Assembly: GCF_000498575.2 (NCBI RefSeq)
Contig: NZ_AWSQ01000009.1
Span: forward strand, 124,001-188,000
Length of the DNA stretch: 64,000 bases
Reading direction: 5' to 3'
Origin: Pseudomonas taeanensis MS-3
Lineage (GTDB): Bacteria > Pseudomonadota > Gammaproteobacteria > Pseudomonadales > Pseudomonadaceae
Position 1 is the first letter of the stretch. Each line of letters begins with the position of its first letter. Shown piece after piece: positions 7,907 through 16,091 of the stretch. The notes under the pieces were generated by a model, which saw nothing but the letters and a program-made list of their open reading frames with translations, did not search any database and was not told the DNA's origin. The translations under genes and the position numbers were made by a program.

Positions 7907-8833
7907 ATGCGTCGCGCATTCACTACAGCCCTGGCCGCACTGGCCCTGGCCGGAGCCGTCGAGGCCCAGGCCGGTTACACCCAGACCAAATACCCGATCG
8001 TGCTGGTACACGGCGTCACCGGTTTCGACACCATCGGTGGCTTGGTCAATTATTTCCACACCATTCCCTGGAACCTCGAACGTGACGGCGCCAAGGTGTA
8101 CGTCGCCAGCGTCGCGGCATTCAACGACAGCGAGCAGCGTGGCGCCGAACTGGCCCGGCAGATCGTGCCCTGGGCTGGCGCCAATGGCGGCAAGGTCAAT
8201 CTGATCGGCCACAGCCAGGGCTCGCCGACTTCGCGGGTGGCCGCGTCCTTGCGCCCCGATCTGGTGGCCTCGGTGACCTCGATCAATGGCGTCAACAAGG
8301 GCTCGAAAGTCGCCGACGTGGTCCGTGGGATCGTTCCGCCGGACGGTGCCATCGAAGGCGGCGCGAATGCGATAGCCGTCGCGCTGGGGACTGTGATCAA
8401 TCTGCTGTCCGGCAACAGCAATCCGCAAAACGGCCTGGCTGCCCTGGAAACCCTGACCACACCGGGCACCGCCGCGCTGAACAGCCGTCACCCCTGGGGC
8501 GTGAACAACGCCAGTTACTGCGCCAAGTCGACCGAAGTGCAGAACGTGCGGGGCTACAGCATCCGTTACTTCTCATGGACCGGTAACTCCTCTTACACCA
8601 ACATCTTCGATGCGGTCGATCCGTTCCTGGCCATCACCGGCCTGGCTTTTGGCAGCGAGAAAAACGATGGTCTGGTCGGTGTGTGTTCGACCTACCTGGG
8701 GCAGGTGCTCGGCGACAGCTACAACATGAACCACGTCGATGCGATCAACCACCTGTTCGGCATTCGCGGCTGGACCGAGCCGGTGTCGCTCTATCGTCAA
8801 CATGCCAACCGTTTGAAGAACAAGGGCGTCTGA
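7907..8833 (+). CDS. lipA: Secreted triacylglycerol lipase, family I.1
   Basis: A 308-aa precursor with a Sec signal peptide (hydrophobic to about residue 18; cleavage likely after AQA22). The catalytic triad is S103 (GHSQG), D254 (NDGLVG) and H276 (MNHVD); the D-to-H spacing of 22 equals that of P. aeruginosa LipA. Two Cys (SYCAKS and VGVCST) match the conserved disulfide. The length is close to the 311 aa of P. aeruginosa LipA. The start ATG 7907 follows AAAGGAGG. The next gene is its foldase. The elbow GHSQGSPTSR and the segment INGVNKGS depart from the usual GHSHGGPT and GAPHKGS, so this is a divergent member. It should be exported via Sec and the type II pathway after folding by Lif. Confidence 0.93.
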   Translation: MRRAFTTALAALALAGAVEAQAGYTQTKYPIVLVHGVTGFDTIGGLVNYFHTIPWNLERDGAKVYVASVAAFNDSEQRGAELARQIVPWAGANGGKVNLIGHSQGSPTSRVAASLRPDLVASVTSINGVNKGSKVADVVRGIVPPDGAIEGGANAIAVALGTVINLLSGNSNPQNGLAALETLTTPGTAALNSRHPWGVNNASYCAKSTEVQNVRGYSIRYFSWTGNSSYTNIFDAVDPFLAITGLAFGSEKNDGLVGVCSTYLGQVLGDSYNMNHVDAINHLFGIRGWTEPVSLYRQHANRLKNKGV

Positions 8834-8846
8834 TTTTTCTGTGCTT

Positions 8847-8869
8847 GCGGGCTGCACCGTGCGGCCCGC
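8847..8869 (+). other. Intercistronic hairpin between lipA and its foldase gene
   Basis: GCGGGC (8847-8852) pairs with GCCCGC (8864-8869), extended inward by a wobble and two GC pairs. There is no T-tract, so full termination is unlikely. It may stabilise the lipA message or reduce foldase expression relative to lipase. Confidence 0.4.
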
Positions 8870-8883
8870 TATCGGGAGGTTCC

Positions 8884-9957
8884 ATGCCTTTACCCTTGCG
8901 TTACCTCGGCCTGGTGGTCGTGCTGGCTGTTAGTGTCGCGGCTGCCACTATCTATTGGCAGTGGCCGACGCCTGTCGTGCCTGCGACCAGTTCCGCCACG
9001 GTGGCCGTACCGGCCGCCGTAACCAGCGCACCCAGCCCCTTGCTCGGCCAGGCTGCGCCAGCCGCTAAAGCGCGCGCCGCGTCACCTCCGCTGGTACCGA
9101 GCATGGCCGATACCGAGGTCGACGGCGAACTGAAGGTCGACAGCGCCGGCAACTTGCAACTCGATTTGGCCCTGCGTGATTACTTCGATTATTTCCTCAG
9201 CGCGGCCGATCAGGCTGGGCTGGAAGCCTCGGTCGAGGCCTTGCTGGCCGACGCCAACGCTCGTTTGCAGGAGCCTGCGCTGGGTCAGCTGATAGGCCTG
9301 CTGGGCGATTATCTGGAGTACAAACGCGCCAGCCTGGCATTGCTGCAGCAACCGCTGAACGCGCAACAACAGGCTCAGCCGCAGGACCAGTTGACCACCC
9401 TGCAACAGGCCTTCGACAGCCTGGCCCAGCTGCGCCGAGCCCACTTCTCGGTCGGCGCAGTGGAGGCGCTGTTTGGCGCCGAAGAAGCCTATGCGCGTTA
9501 CACCCTCGATAGCCTGGCCGTACACAACCGCGATGATCTCAGCGCGCAGGGCAAGGTTGATATGCAGGAACGCCTGCGTGAGCAATTGCCCGAAGCCATG
9601 CGCGCCAGCGAGGAGCGTCAGAGCCTGGCCCTGGCGCAACAGGCGCAGAGCGAACAGCTGTGGCGCGAAGGGGCGAGTGAGCAACAGGTGCGTCAGTTCC
9701 TCAGCCTGACTTATGATCCACCAACGGTCGAGCGTCTGCTCGTCGAGCAACGCAACGAGCGAGCCTGGCAGCAACACTACGCGGCGTATCGGCAAGAACT
9801 GGCCAGCCTGCAAGGCAATGGCCTGAGTCCTACCGACCAGCAGCGCGAGCAGCAACGTCTGCGTCAGCGCTTGTTCAGCGCCGAAGACCAGCACCGAGTG
9901 GACACCTATGACGCGATTGCCGCCAAGCAACAGGACGCAGCCAACCCCGAACTCTGA
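8884..9957 (+). CDS. lifO: Lipase-specific foldase (lipase chaperone)
   Basis: A 357-aa membrane-anchored periplasmic steric chaperone. It has an N-terminal transmembrane anchor (about 5-25), an Ala/Pro-rich linker (about 28-75) and a helical catalytic region. The hallmark foldase motif RxxFDYFLSA is at residues 98-107. The Gln-rich helical C-terminal part is typical of Lif proteins, which clamp the lipase during folding. ATG 8884 is preceded by GGGAGG. It lies 50 nt after lipA and is almost certainly cotranscribed; family I.1 lipases need the foldase for activity and export. Confidence 0.93.
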   Translation: MPLPLRYLGLVVVLAVSVAAATIYWQWPTPVVPATSSATVAVPAAVTSAPSPLLGQAAPAAKARAASPPLVPSMADTEVDGELKVDSAGNLQLDLALRDYFDYFLSAADQAGLEASVEALLADANARLQEPALGQLIGLLGDYLEYKRASLALLQQPLNAQQQAQPQDQLTTLQQAFDSLAQLRRAHFSVGAVEALFGAEEAYARYTLDSLAVHNRDDLSAQGKVDMQERLREQLPEAMRASEERQSLALAQQAQSEQLWREGASEQQVRQFLSLTYDPPTVERLLVEQRNERAWQQHYAAYRQELASLQGNGLSPTDQQREQQRLRQRLFSAEDQHRVDTYDAIAAKQQDAANPEL

Positions 9958-10044
9958 GTCCTCAGCCAGCCCCGTCAGCGTGTCGCCTGATGGGGCGCTC
10001 CAGTCGGAGTCACCGTTAGCCCCGACGTTTGCCGGCGGCGCTCG

Positions 10045-11832
10045 ATGAATCTGGAACAGGAGGAACGCCTGCTGCTCGCGCAGCAGCGCCGTGGCTATAA
10101 CCGTCTGAAGTTCGCCACAGTGCTGGAACAGGGTTTTGTCGAGCACCGCGTGCAGCGCATGCGTCGGCGGCTGCTGTTGATCGCCAGTACGGCGATTGTC
10201 TTTCAACTGATCTATGCCGGCCTCGACCTGGCGTTGATGCCGCTGAGGGTCAGCCTGTCGGTCATGCCGTTGCGCCTGCTGGGGATTCTCGTGGTACTGC
10301 TGGCGGTCGTCTATTGCCGGCGCCCGCAGAGCCCGCCGCGTTTAGCGTTACTCGCGTACACCGGCACCTATGCGCTGAATGGCGCCTGTGTCGCGCTGAT
10401 CATTCACCTGTGTTGGGCCCAGGGCGTGGCCATGCCCTATGACGGCCTGTTCCTGATAGTGCTGTTCGGCTATGTGCTGCTCGGCGTGTCGTTCCGCGCC
10501 GTGAGCCTGGCCGCTTGGGGCTTCTGTGCGCTGTTTCTGCTGCTCGGTGTGTGGTTGACCGAGCCGGGTGCCGCGCTGGCTTACCAGGCCTTGTTTCTGC
10601 TCTGCGCCAACCTGATCGGCAGCGGCGGCGCTTATCTGCAAGAGCATGGCCAGCGCGGCGCCTGGCTCAATCTGCGTCTGCTCGACCTGGCCCGGCAGCG
10701 CGCCGAAACCGATGACGCGCGCAAGTTGCGCCTGCTGGCCGCCGCCAGCCACGACCTGCGCCAACCGCTGAATGCCATGGGGCTGTACGCCCAGCACCTG
10801 CTGGAGCAAAGCCAGGAACCGAGCCTGCATCGCGTCAGCGGCCTGTTGGCAACCTCGGTGGAGCAACTCAGCCGCTTGCTGCAATCGATGCTGGATTACA
10901 CCCGCCTGACGCTGCCCGGTGGTGTGCAGGTGAATGCCGAGGCCTTTGCCCTGCGTCCGTTGCTTGAGCGTTTGAGCGGCGAGGCGCGGCATGAGGCGCG
11001 GGTGCAGGGCATCGAACTGGAGCTGCACTGCACCGAGCTGTGGGTGCGCAGCGACCCGCTGTTGCTCGAGCGGATGCTGCGCAATCTGCTGAATAACGCC
11101 TTGCGCCATGCCCGAGCAGGACGGGTGTGGATCGGAGCTCGGGAAGATGGTGCTGACGTGCTGCTGGAGGTGGGCGACGATGGCCGTGGTTTGACCGCAG
11201 AGGAACAAACGCAGGTCTTCGAGGAATTCAGTCAGTTGGATAATCCGGGACGCAATGCCGAACGCGGTCTGGGCTTGGGCCTGGCCATCGTCCAGCAGCT
11301 GGCAACCTTGCTGGAGCATCCGCTGCAACTGCATTCCAGCCCGGGGCAGGGCGCGCGCTTTACGCTGCGTCTACCGTTCGCAGCGGCGGGCGAACGGCAG
11401 CCCACTGCGGCGGTTGGCGCCGCGTTGAGCGGTCGGGTGTTGCTGCTGGAGGACGATGACGCCGGGCGCGAGGCACTGTCTGGCTTATTGCGTCGTTGGG
11501 GGTGTCAGGTGTGGGCCTGCGCCGATCTGGAGGAGGCCTTGCAGTGTTTGGCGCAGGCGGCGCCACAGCTGCTGCTCAGCGATTACCGACTGGCGGCGCA
11601 GGAGGATGGATTACGCGCCATCGAGCGTCTGCGCGAGGAGGCTGGGCGGATGTTACCGGCGCTGCTGATCAGCGCCGACCTGACACCCGAGTTGCAGGAA
11701 CGCTGCATCCCGGCGCACGTCACCCTGCTCGGCAAGCCGTTGCTGCCCGCGCGTTTGCGTCAGGCTCTGATAATGCTATTGCCGGCAGCGGTGACGGACG
11801 TGCCGTTGAAAGTACTTGCGAGCAGACCCTGA
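10045..11832 (+). CDS. Membrane hybrid sensor histidine kinase with C-terminal receiver
   Basis: A 595-aa protein with about six transmembrane helices (43-195) and no large periplasmic domain. A HisKA domain follows with phospho-acceptor H236 in ASHDLRQPL, then an HATPase domain (N-box around NLLNNALRHA, G-box RGLGLGLAI) and a receiver domain from about 450 with phospho-acceptor D513. Membrane-embedded sensing is inferred from the architecture. A LuxR-type regulator gene lies convergently 250 bp away and is a candidate output partner. It begins 87 nt after the foldase gene on the same strand. The signal is unknown. Confidence 0.88.
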   Translation: MNLEQEERLLLAQQRRGYNRLKFATVLEQGFVEHRVQRMRRRLLLIASTAIVFQLIYAGLDLALMPLRVSLSVMPLRLLGILVVLLAVVYCRRPQSPPRLALLAYTGTYALNGACVALIIHLCWAQGVAMPYDGLFLIVLFGYVLLGVSFRAVSLAAWGFCALFLLLGVWLTEPGAALAYQALFLLCANLIGSGGAYLQEHGQRGAWLNLRLLDLARQRAETDDARKLRLLAAASHDLRQPLNAMGLYAQHLLEQSQEPSLHRVSGLLATSVEQLSRLLQSMLDYTRLTLPGGVQVNAEAFALRPLLERLSGEARHEARVQGIELELHCTELWVRSDPLLLERMLRNLLNNALRHARAGRVWIGAREDGADVLLEVGDDGRGLTAEEQTQVFEEFSQLDNPGRNAERGLGLGLAIVQQLATLLEHPLQLHSSPGQGARFTLRLPFAAAGERQPTAAVGAALSGRVLLLEDDDAGREALSGLLRRWGCQVWACADLEEALQCLAQAAPQLLLSDYRLAAQEDGLRAIERLREEAGRMLPALLISADLTPELQERCIPAHVTLLGKPLLPARLRQALIMLLPAAVTDVPLKVLASRP

Positions 11833-11910
11833 TGTGCTGTCTCTAAATAATGGTTCTCCGCGAACTGACGTGAAGCAAGGCATTGCTTGGCCGCCAAGCG
11901 CAGCAACTTC

Positions 11911-12034
11911 GTAGGCTGGGTAGAGCGGAGCGAAACCCAGCGAGAGCCAGTCGACATCTCTTCGGATCGCTGGGTTACGCCGCGCCGAATCCGGCTGCTT
12001 GAGCGGACCATAGCGCGCGTCTAACTCAGCCTAC
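11911..12034. repeat. Intergenic imperfect palindromic repeat, copy 1
   Basis: A 124-bp element bounded by inverted ends GTAGGCTGGGT and its near complement AACTCAGCCTAC. Internally it holds GCGAAACCCAGCG and CGCTGGGTTACGCCGCG, able to fold into a long hairpin. It sits between two convergent genes. A related copy with the same internal order lies at 55924-56002. Such short dispersed elements are common in Pseudomonas intergenic DNA. Confidence 0.65.
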
Positions 12035-12085
12035 AGCCTGTTGGACGGTTTGAGTCTCCGGCACGTCTTTGTCTGGCCTCGTCAC

Positions 12086-12703
12086 TCACAGCCAGCCGCG
12101 TTGCCGCGCCGCGCTCACGCAGGCGGTGCGGTTATGCACGTCGAGCTCCTGAAACAATGCCTTCAGGTGAGTCTTTACCGTGTCCTCGGACACTCCCAGC
12201 CGACGGCAGATGGCCTTGTTCGGCAACCCGTCGGCCAGCAGCAGCAGAATTTCCTGCTGGCGAGGCGTCAGCGGCGGTTTGTCGCCGCTGACCGGCGCCT
12301 GCAAGGTCTCGCCTAGCAGCACGCGGGTGACCGCCTGGCGCAGGTCGTCGCCATCGGCGCTTTTCGGGATAAAGCCCAAGGCTCCGGCCGCCATTGCCGC
12401 CTGGGCGTCCAGGTTGGAGTCGCTGGCGCTGAGAATCGCCACCGGGGTCATGCGACCTTGCCGTTGCCAGCGTTGCAGCAGCTCGAGGCCGGGTACGTCC
12501 GGGAGGCGCAGGTCGAGCAGAATCAGGTCGAAATCATGCTGGCGCAGACAGGCTTCGGCTTCGTCGGCGTTTTGCGCAGTATGGATGTGCAGGTCTGGGC
12601 AGAGCGGGGCGAGGGCCAGGCTGAGGCCGTCGAGAAAAATCCGGTGGTCATCCACCAGTAACAGGCGCAGCTGTTCGGGTAAGGCAGTACAGAGTGTGGT
12701 CAT
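12086..12703 (-). CDS. NarL/FixJ-type (LuxR) response regulator
   Basis: A 205-aa regulator with a receiver domain (acidic pair at D18/D19, phospho-acceptor D64 in LILLDLRLPD, conserved Lys in GFIPKSA) and a C-terminal LuxR helix-turn-helix (about 145-200, LTPRQQEILLLLADGLPNKA onward). It lies downstream of, and on the same strand as, the FadL-like porin gene (59-bp gap), and converges with the hybrid kinase gene. Pairing with that kinase is an inference from proximity. Confidence 0.87.
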   Translation of the reverse strand: MTTLCTALPEQLRLLLVDDHRIFLDGLSLALAPLCPDLHIHTAQNADEAEACLRQHDFDLILLDLRLPDVPGLELLQRWQRQGRMTPVAILSASDSNLDAQAAMAAGALGFIPKSADGDDLRQAVTRVLLGETLQAPVSGDKPPLTPRQQEILLLLADGLPNKAICRRLGVSEDTVKTHLKALFQELDVHNRTACVSAARQRGWL

Positions 12704-12762
12704 GGCGGCGTGTTCTTGTGTTTATAGTCGCCGCGCGAGTTTAGCTTAAAGCCCCCACTGAA

Positions 12763-14028
12763 TTAGAAGCGGTAGGTCACTTGTGTACCCAAACCATGGG
12801 CGGTGTTCTTGTAGGTGGAGCGGTAAGCCCCCTTGGTCGCGCTGACGTGGTTGATCTCGGTGTCGTCTTCCATCAGGTAGGAGTAGGCGACATCGATGGT
12901 CATCTGGTCACTCGGGCTCCAGCCAGCGCCCAGGCTGAGGATCTTGCGATCGCCGGTGGGAATGCGCGGTGAACGGTCGGCATTGTTGGTCGGTGACTGG
13001 TCAACGGCCAGGCCCGCGCGCAGCGTCCAGTGCGGGTTCAGCTTATACGCTGCACCGATGGCATGGGCCCAGGTGTCATGCCAGTTCTGGTCTTCGGTGA
13101 TGGTAGTGAGATTGCCGGCGAGCAAACCGCCGACGCCCTGGTTATCGACGCGAATCTCTTCCAGCCGACTCCAGCGAGTCCAGGTGCTACCGACGTACAG
13201 CGTCCAGTCGGCGTTGAGCTCATGGGTGATGGAGAGGTCCACGGACTCGGGGGTGGTCAACTCCAGTGAGGCGTCGTAGGTACCCGCCGATGAGCCGATC
13301 ACAAAGCCGGGACCTGCCACTTCGGTGTCGCCCTTGAGGCGGTATTCGACCTTGGAGTGATAGGTCAGGCCGAAGCGGGTCTGGGCGTTCAGCTCAAACA
13401 GCACGCCGGCGTTATAGCCCAGTGCCAGGTCGTCGCCCTTGATCTTCACTTCGCCGTCGCCGACGCCCGGCAATGGGTTGCGCAGGGCCGAGGTCAGCTC
13501 GCCGTCGATGCGGTTGATGGTCGGGCCAAAGCCGATCGACAGCTGGTCATTGAAGCGATAGCTGAGAGTCGGTTGCAGGGTTACCACGCGCACTTCACTA
13601 CGGTCACCGTAATAACGGCCCTGGAAGTTGTCTTCGTAGTCGGTGATCAAGCCGAAGGGCACGTACATGCCGAGGCCGAAGGTCCAATTCTCGTCCAGCG
13701 GTTTGACGTAATAGCCCATGGGGGCGCCGACCAACGGCACCATGTCGCCGTCGTTGCTGCCGGAGAAACTGCCACTGGCGTCGTCGATATCGGTTCTGGC
13801 ATAGATCAAGGCAACGCCGCCGCTAACCTGCTCGCCCTTGAGGCGCGACATGCCGGCCGGGTTGCCAAACACGGTAGTGGCATCCTCGGCGGACGATGAG
13901 CGGCCAGCAAAGGCACTGCCCATGCTGCTGACGCTTTGTTCATTAATGGCAAAGCCGCTGGCCAGGCTATGGCTGGACACTGCAGCAATGGCCAATGCCA
14001 GGCTGGTTTTGAGGGCGTTGTTTTTCAC
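12763..14028 (-). CDS. OmpP1/FadL-family outer-membrane transporter
   Basis: A 421-aa porin-like protein for long-chain fatty acid or other hydrophobic uptake. The signal peptide ends at LA|SG, and the mature N-terminus SGFAINEQSVSSMG is the classic FadL hatch start. The GNPAGM motif and C-terminal aromatic beta signal (VTYRF) are present. I choose GTG 14028, giving MKNNALKTSL-type N-terminus, because GGAG lies 6 nt upstream; an in-frame ATG at 14040 lacks a ribosome site. In P. aeruginosa a FadL homologue sits near rnd as here. Proximity to a secreted lipase suggests a lipid-using context but does not prove it. Confidence 0.87.
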   Translation of the reverse strand: MKNNALKTSLALAIAAVSSHSLASGFAINEQSVSSMGSAFAGRSSSAEDATTVFGNPAGMSRLKGEQVSGGVALIYARTDIDDASGSFSGSNDGDMVPLVGAPMGYYVKPLDENWTFGLGMYVPFGLITDYEDNFQGRYYGDRSEVRVVTLQPTLSYRFNDQLSIGFGPTINRIDGELTSALRNPLPGVGDGEVKIKGDDLALGYNAGVLFELNAQTRFGLTYHSKVEYRLKGDTEVAGPGFVIGSSAGTYDASLELTTPESVDLSITHELNADWTLYVGSTWTRWSRLEEIRVDNQGVGGLLAGNLTTITEDQNWHDTWAHAIGAAYKLNPHWTLRAGLAVDQSPTNNADRSPRIPTGDRKILSLGAGWSPSDQMTIDVAYSYLMEDDTEINHVSATKGAYRSTYKNTAHGLGTQVTYRF

Positions 14029-14217
14029 AGGAGACTCCATCCGGGGTATAGCGGGGCGCAGAAACTAGCAGGCTTTACGGTGTCCGCCAAGTAACTGAGG
14101 CCCCCGGAATAGAGCGGTTTTGTCCTACAATTTGCGGCGATACGCCGGTATTTGCAGTAATCGTGTCAGTTTTTGAATTGAGCCTTTTGGCGCAGTCCGC
14201 CAGCGTGCTGAATACGC

Positions 14218-14697
14218 TTAGGCGACTCGGCTGAGGTTGCCGATGCAGCGTTGCCAGGCCTGGATGAAATCGTGGGTGCGGCCGTTAGGGTGAAACACCA
14301 GGCGCCAGATGCGGGCCAGGCCCATCAGGTCATCGGCGGCGGGCAGCTCGGTGTGCTCGGTCTCGATCAGCATCCAGGCGATTGCGGTGGCGTAGCGCAG
14401 GTTGACGGTCAGTTCCAGGTGCGGGGCGGCGAGAAAGGCGTGCTGGCTAGCCAGGCCGCGCACCTGGCTGGCCAGTTCCGGGTCGAGGGCCAGGTGCTGG
14501 TCCCACAGTTGCTGATGACGCAGTTCGGCGATGCGGTAAAGGCCATGCCCGCGACGGTCGTCGAGGGCCGAGCCCAGTGCCGACTGGCTGGCGGCCGCGC
14601 CCAGTAATAAGGCCTCGGCGCTTGCTGAGTGGCGCCCCAGATAAATCAAGGTGGGGCGGATCACATGCAGGCATAACTCGCTGGCGGCAATTCCCAT
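14218..14697 (-). CDS. Conserved hypothetical protein, 159 aa
   Basis: A soluble, mostly helical 159-aa protein with no signal peptide. GAGGG precedes ATG 14697. The N-terminal part (MGIAASELCLHVIRPTLIYL) is moderately hydrophobic. I do not recognise a functional family; its position between a FadL-like gene and sseA matches a hypothetical gene I recall in P. aeruginosa. A 12-bp inverted repeat lies just upstream. Confidence 0.65.
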   Translation of the reverse strand: MGIAASELCLHVIRPTLIYLGRHSASAEALLLGAAASQSALGSALDDRRGHGLYRIAELRHQQLWDQHLALDPELASQVRGLASQHAFLAAPHLELTVNLRYATAIAWMLIETEHTELPAADDLMGLARIWRLVFHPNGRTHDFIQAWQRCIGNLSRVA

Positions 14698-14717
14698 AAA
14701 GCCCTCGAGAGAGGTGG

Positions 14718-14772
14718 CCGGTAGGGCCAGGGCGCGTGGCAGCTTCTGTTCATACTAGAGTGGCCCTACCGG
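14718..14772. promoter_or_regulatory. Perfect 12-bp inverted repeat with 31-nt spacer
   Basis: CCGGTAGGGCCA (14718-14729) and TGGCCCTACCGG (14761-14772) are exact reverse complements, centres 43 bp apart (about four helical turns). They lie 21-75 bp upstream of the leftward hypothetical gene. This could be a paired operator or a small dispersed repeat. There is no T-tract. Confidence 0.55.
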
Positions 14773-14951
14773 AAGCGGGGGTTAGCCGCTTATGTTGAAG
14801 TGTAGTGCGACCTTTGTGCTGTAAAGGGCTGTTTTTAAATTGTTTTCAGCGTTTGATTATTGCCTATATATCGCTTGGTGCTTAGCCGTGGGCCTTTTGT
14901 TGAGTGATTCGGAGGTTCGCAGTAACGCTTTGTAGCGCGGCTCTGGCTGGG

Positions 14952-15806
14952 TCAATCGCCAGTGGCGACAGGCCGGGTCGGGTCGGTAATCCATTCGCTC
15001 CAGGAGCCGGCGTAGAGCGGCGCCAGTGGGAAACCGGCGAGGCACAGGGCAAACAGGTTGTGGCAGGCAGTAACGCCTGAACCGCAGTAGGCGACCAGCT
15101 CACTGGCGGGGCGTTGCTTGAGCTGCGCGGCAAAGCGCTGGCGCAGTTTCTCTGCAGGTAGAAAACGGCCGTTGCTGTCCAGATTATCGGTGAACGCCGC
15201 ACATTGAGCGCCGGGGATATGCCCGGCGACCGGATCGAGCGGTTCCACTTCACCGCGAAAGCGCGGCAGGGCACGGGCGTCGAGCAGGGTCAGATCTGGG
15301 CTGTTCAGGCGTTGTTGCAGTTGCTTGGCGCTGACCAGCAGGCTGGCATCCGCTTGACCCTGAAAGTCGCCGGGAGTAGCGCTGAGTTGTATTCGTGTCA
15401 GTTGCAGGCCGGCCTCGCGCCAGGCCTTCAAGCCGCCGTCGAGCAGGTAAACCCCTTCACGTTTGCCCAACCAGGCCAGCAGCCACCAGGCGCGGGCGGC
15501 AAAAGCGCCGGGGCCGTCGTCGTACAGCACCACCTCGCTGGCATTGTTCAAACCCCACTGCCGCAAGCGTTCGAGCAGTACGGTCGGTTGTGGCAACGGG
15601 TGGCGGCCGGTAACGCCCTTGCTGATCGGCCCCGACAGCTCGCGCTCGAGATCGGCGAACTGCGCCCCGGCGATATGCCCTTCATCGTAGCTGCGCTGGC
15701 CGTAAGCCGGATCATCCAGGGCGAAGCGACAATCGAGAATCATTAGGTCGGGTTGTTCCAGGCGGGCATGCAGGGCGCTGGGCGTGATCAGTTGAGCGAT
15801 GGGCAT
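14952..15806 (-). CDS. sseA: 3-mercaptopyruvate sulfurtransferase
   Basis: A 284-aa tandem rhodanese protein that transfers sulfur from 3-mercaptopyruvate to a thiol or cyanide acceptor. The first domain is catalytically inactive; the second carries the active-site loop with C241 in CGSGVTA, the loop diagnostic of mercaptopyruvate rather than thiosulfate sulfurtransferases. The inter-domain segment GHIPGAQ is present. ATG 15806 follows GGAGACCCGTC. Its location near rnd is as in P. aeruginosa. Confidence 0.9.
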   Translation of the reverse strand: MPIAQLITPSALHARLEQPDLMILDCRFALDDPAYGQRSYDEGHIAGAQFADLERELSGPISKGVTGRHPLPQPTVLLERLRQWGLNNASEVVLYDDGPGAFAARAWWLLAWLGKREGVYLLDGGLKAWREAGLQLTRIQLSATPGDFQGQADASLLVSAKQLQQRLNSPDLTLLDARALPRFRGEVEPLDPVAGHIPGAQCAAFTDNLDSNGRFLPAEKLRQRFAAQLKQRPASELVAYCGSGVTACHNLFALCLAGFPLAPLYAGSWSEWITDPTRPVATGD

Positions 15807-16091
15807 GACGGGTCTCCTCGAAGCTAGGGCAGGTAGGCAGCATGATAGACCGCACCAGCGCTTATGCGCTCTACAGGCATTGGCGCGATTAACTGAAAGC
15901 CATGGCTCAATTCATCGCCCGATTCATCGCAGACAAAACGGCTGAGATTGAGGCGCAGCCGTGGCATTGTTTGCGGTATGAGCGCATGGCGGCAGGCCAT
16001 CTCACTCACTTTGTTTAATGAACGGGTGAACGCCAGAGTTTCTGTCTGCCGATTAAGTTAAGCGTGAGTCCCACCCTAAGGATTTCTACCG

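Noticed and set aside
15824..16009. A 61-codon leftward frame between sseA and the GST gene
   Set aside because: Weak ribosome site, no recognisable family, and a composition compatible with chance; the 285-bp gap is better read as promoter region.
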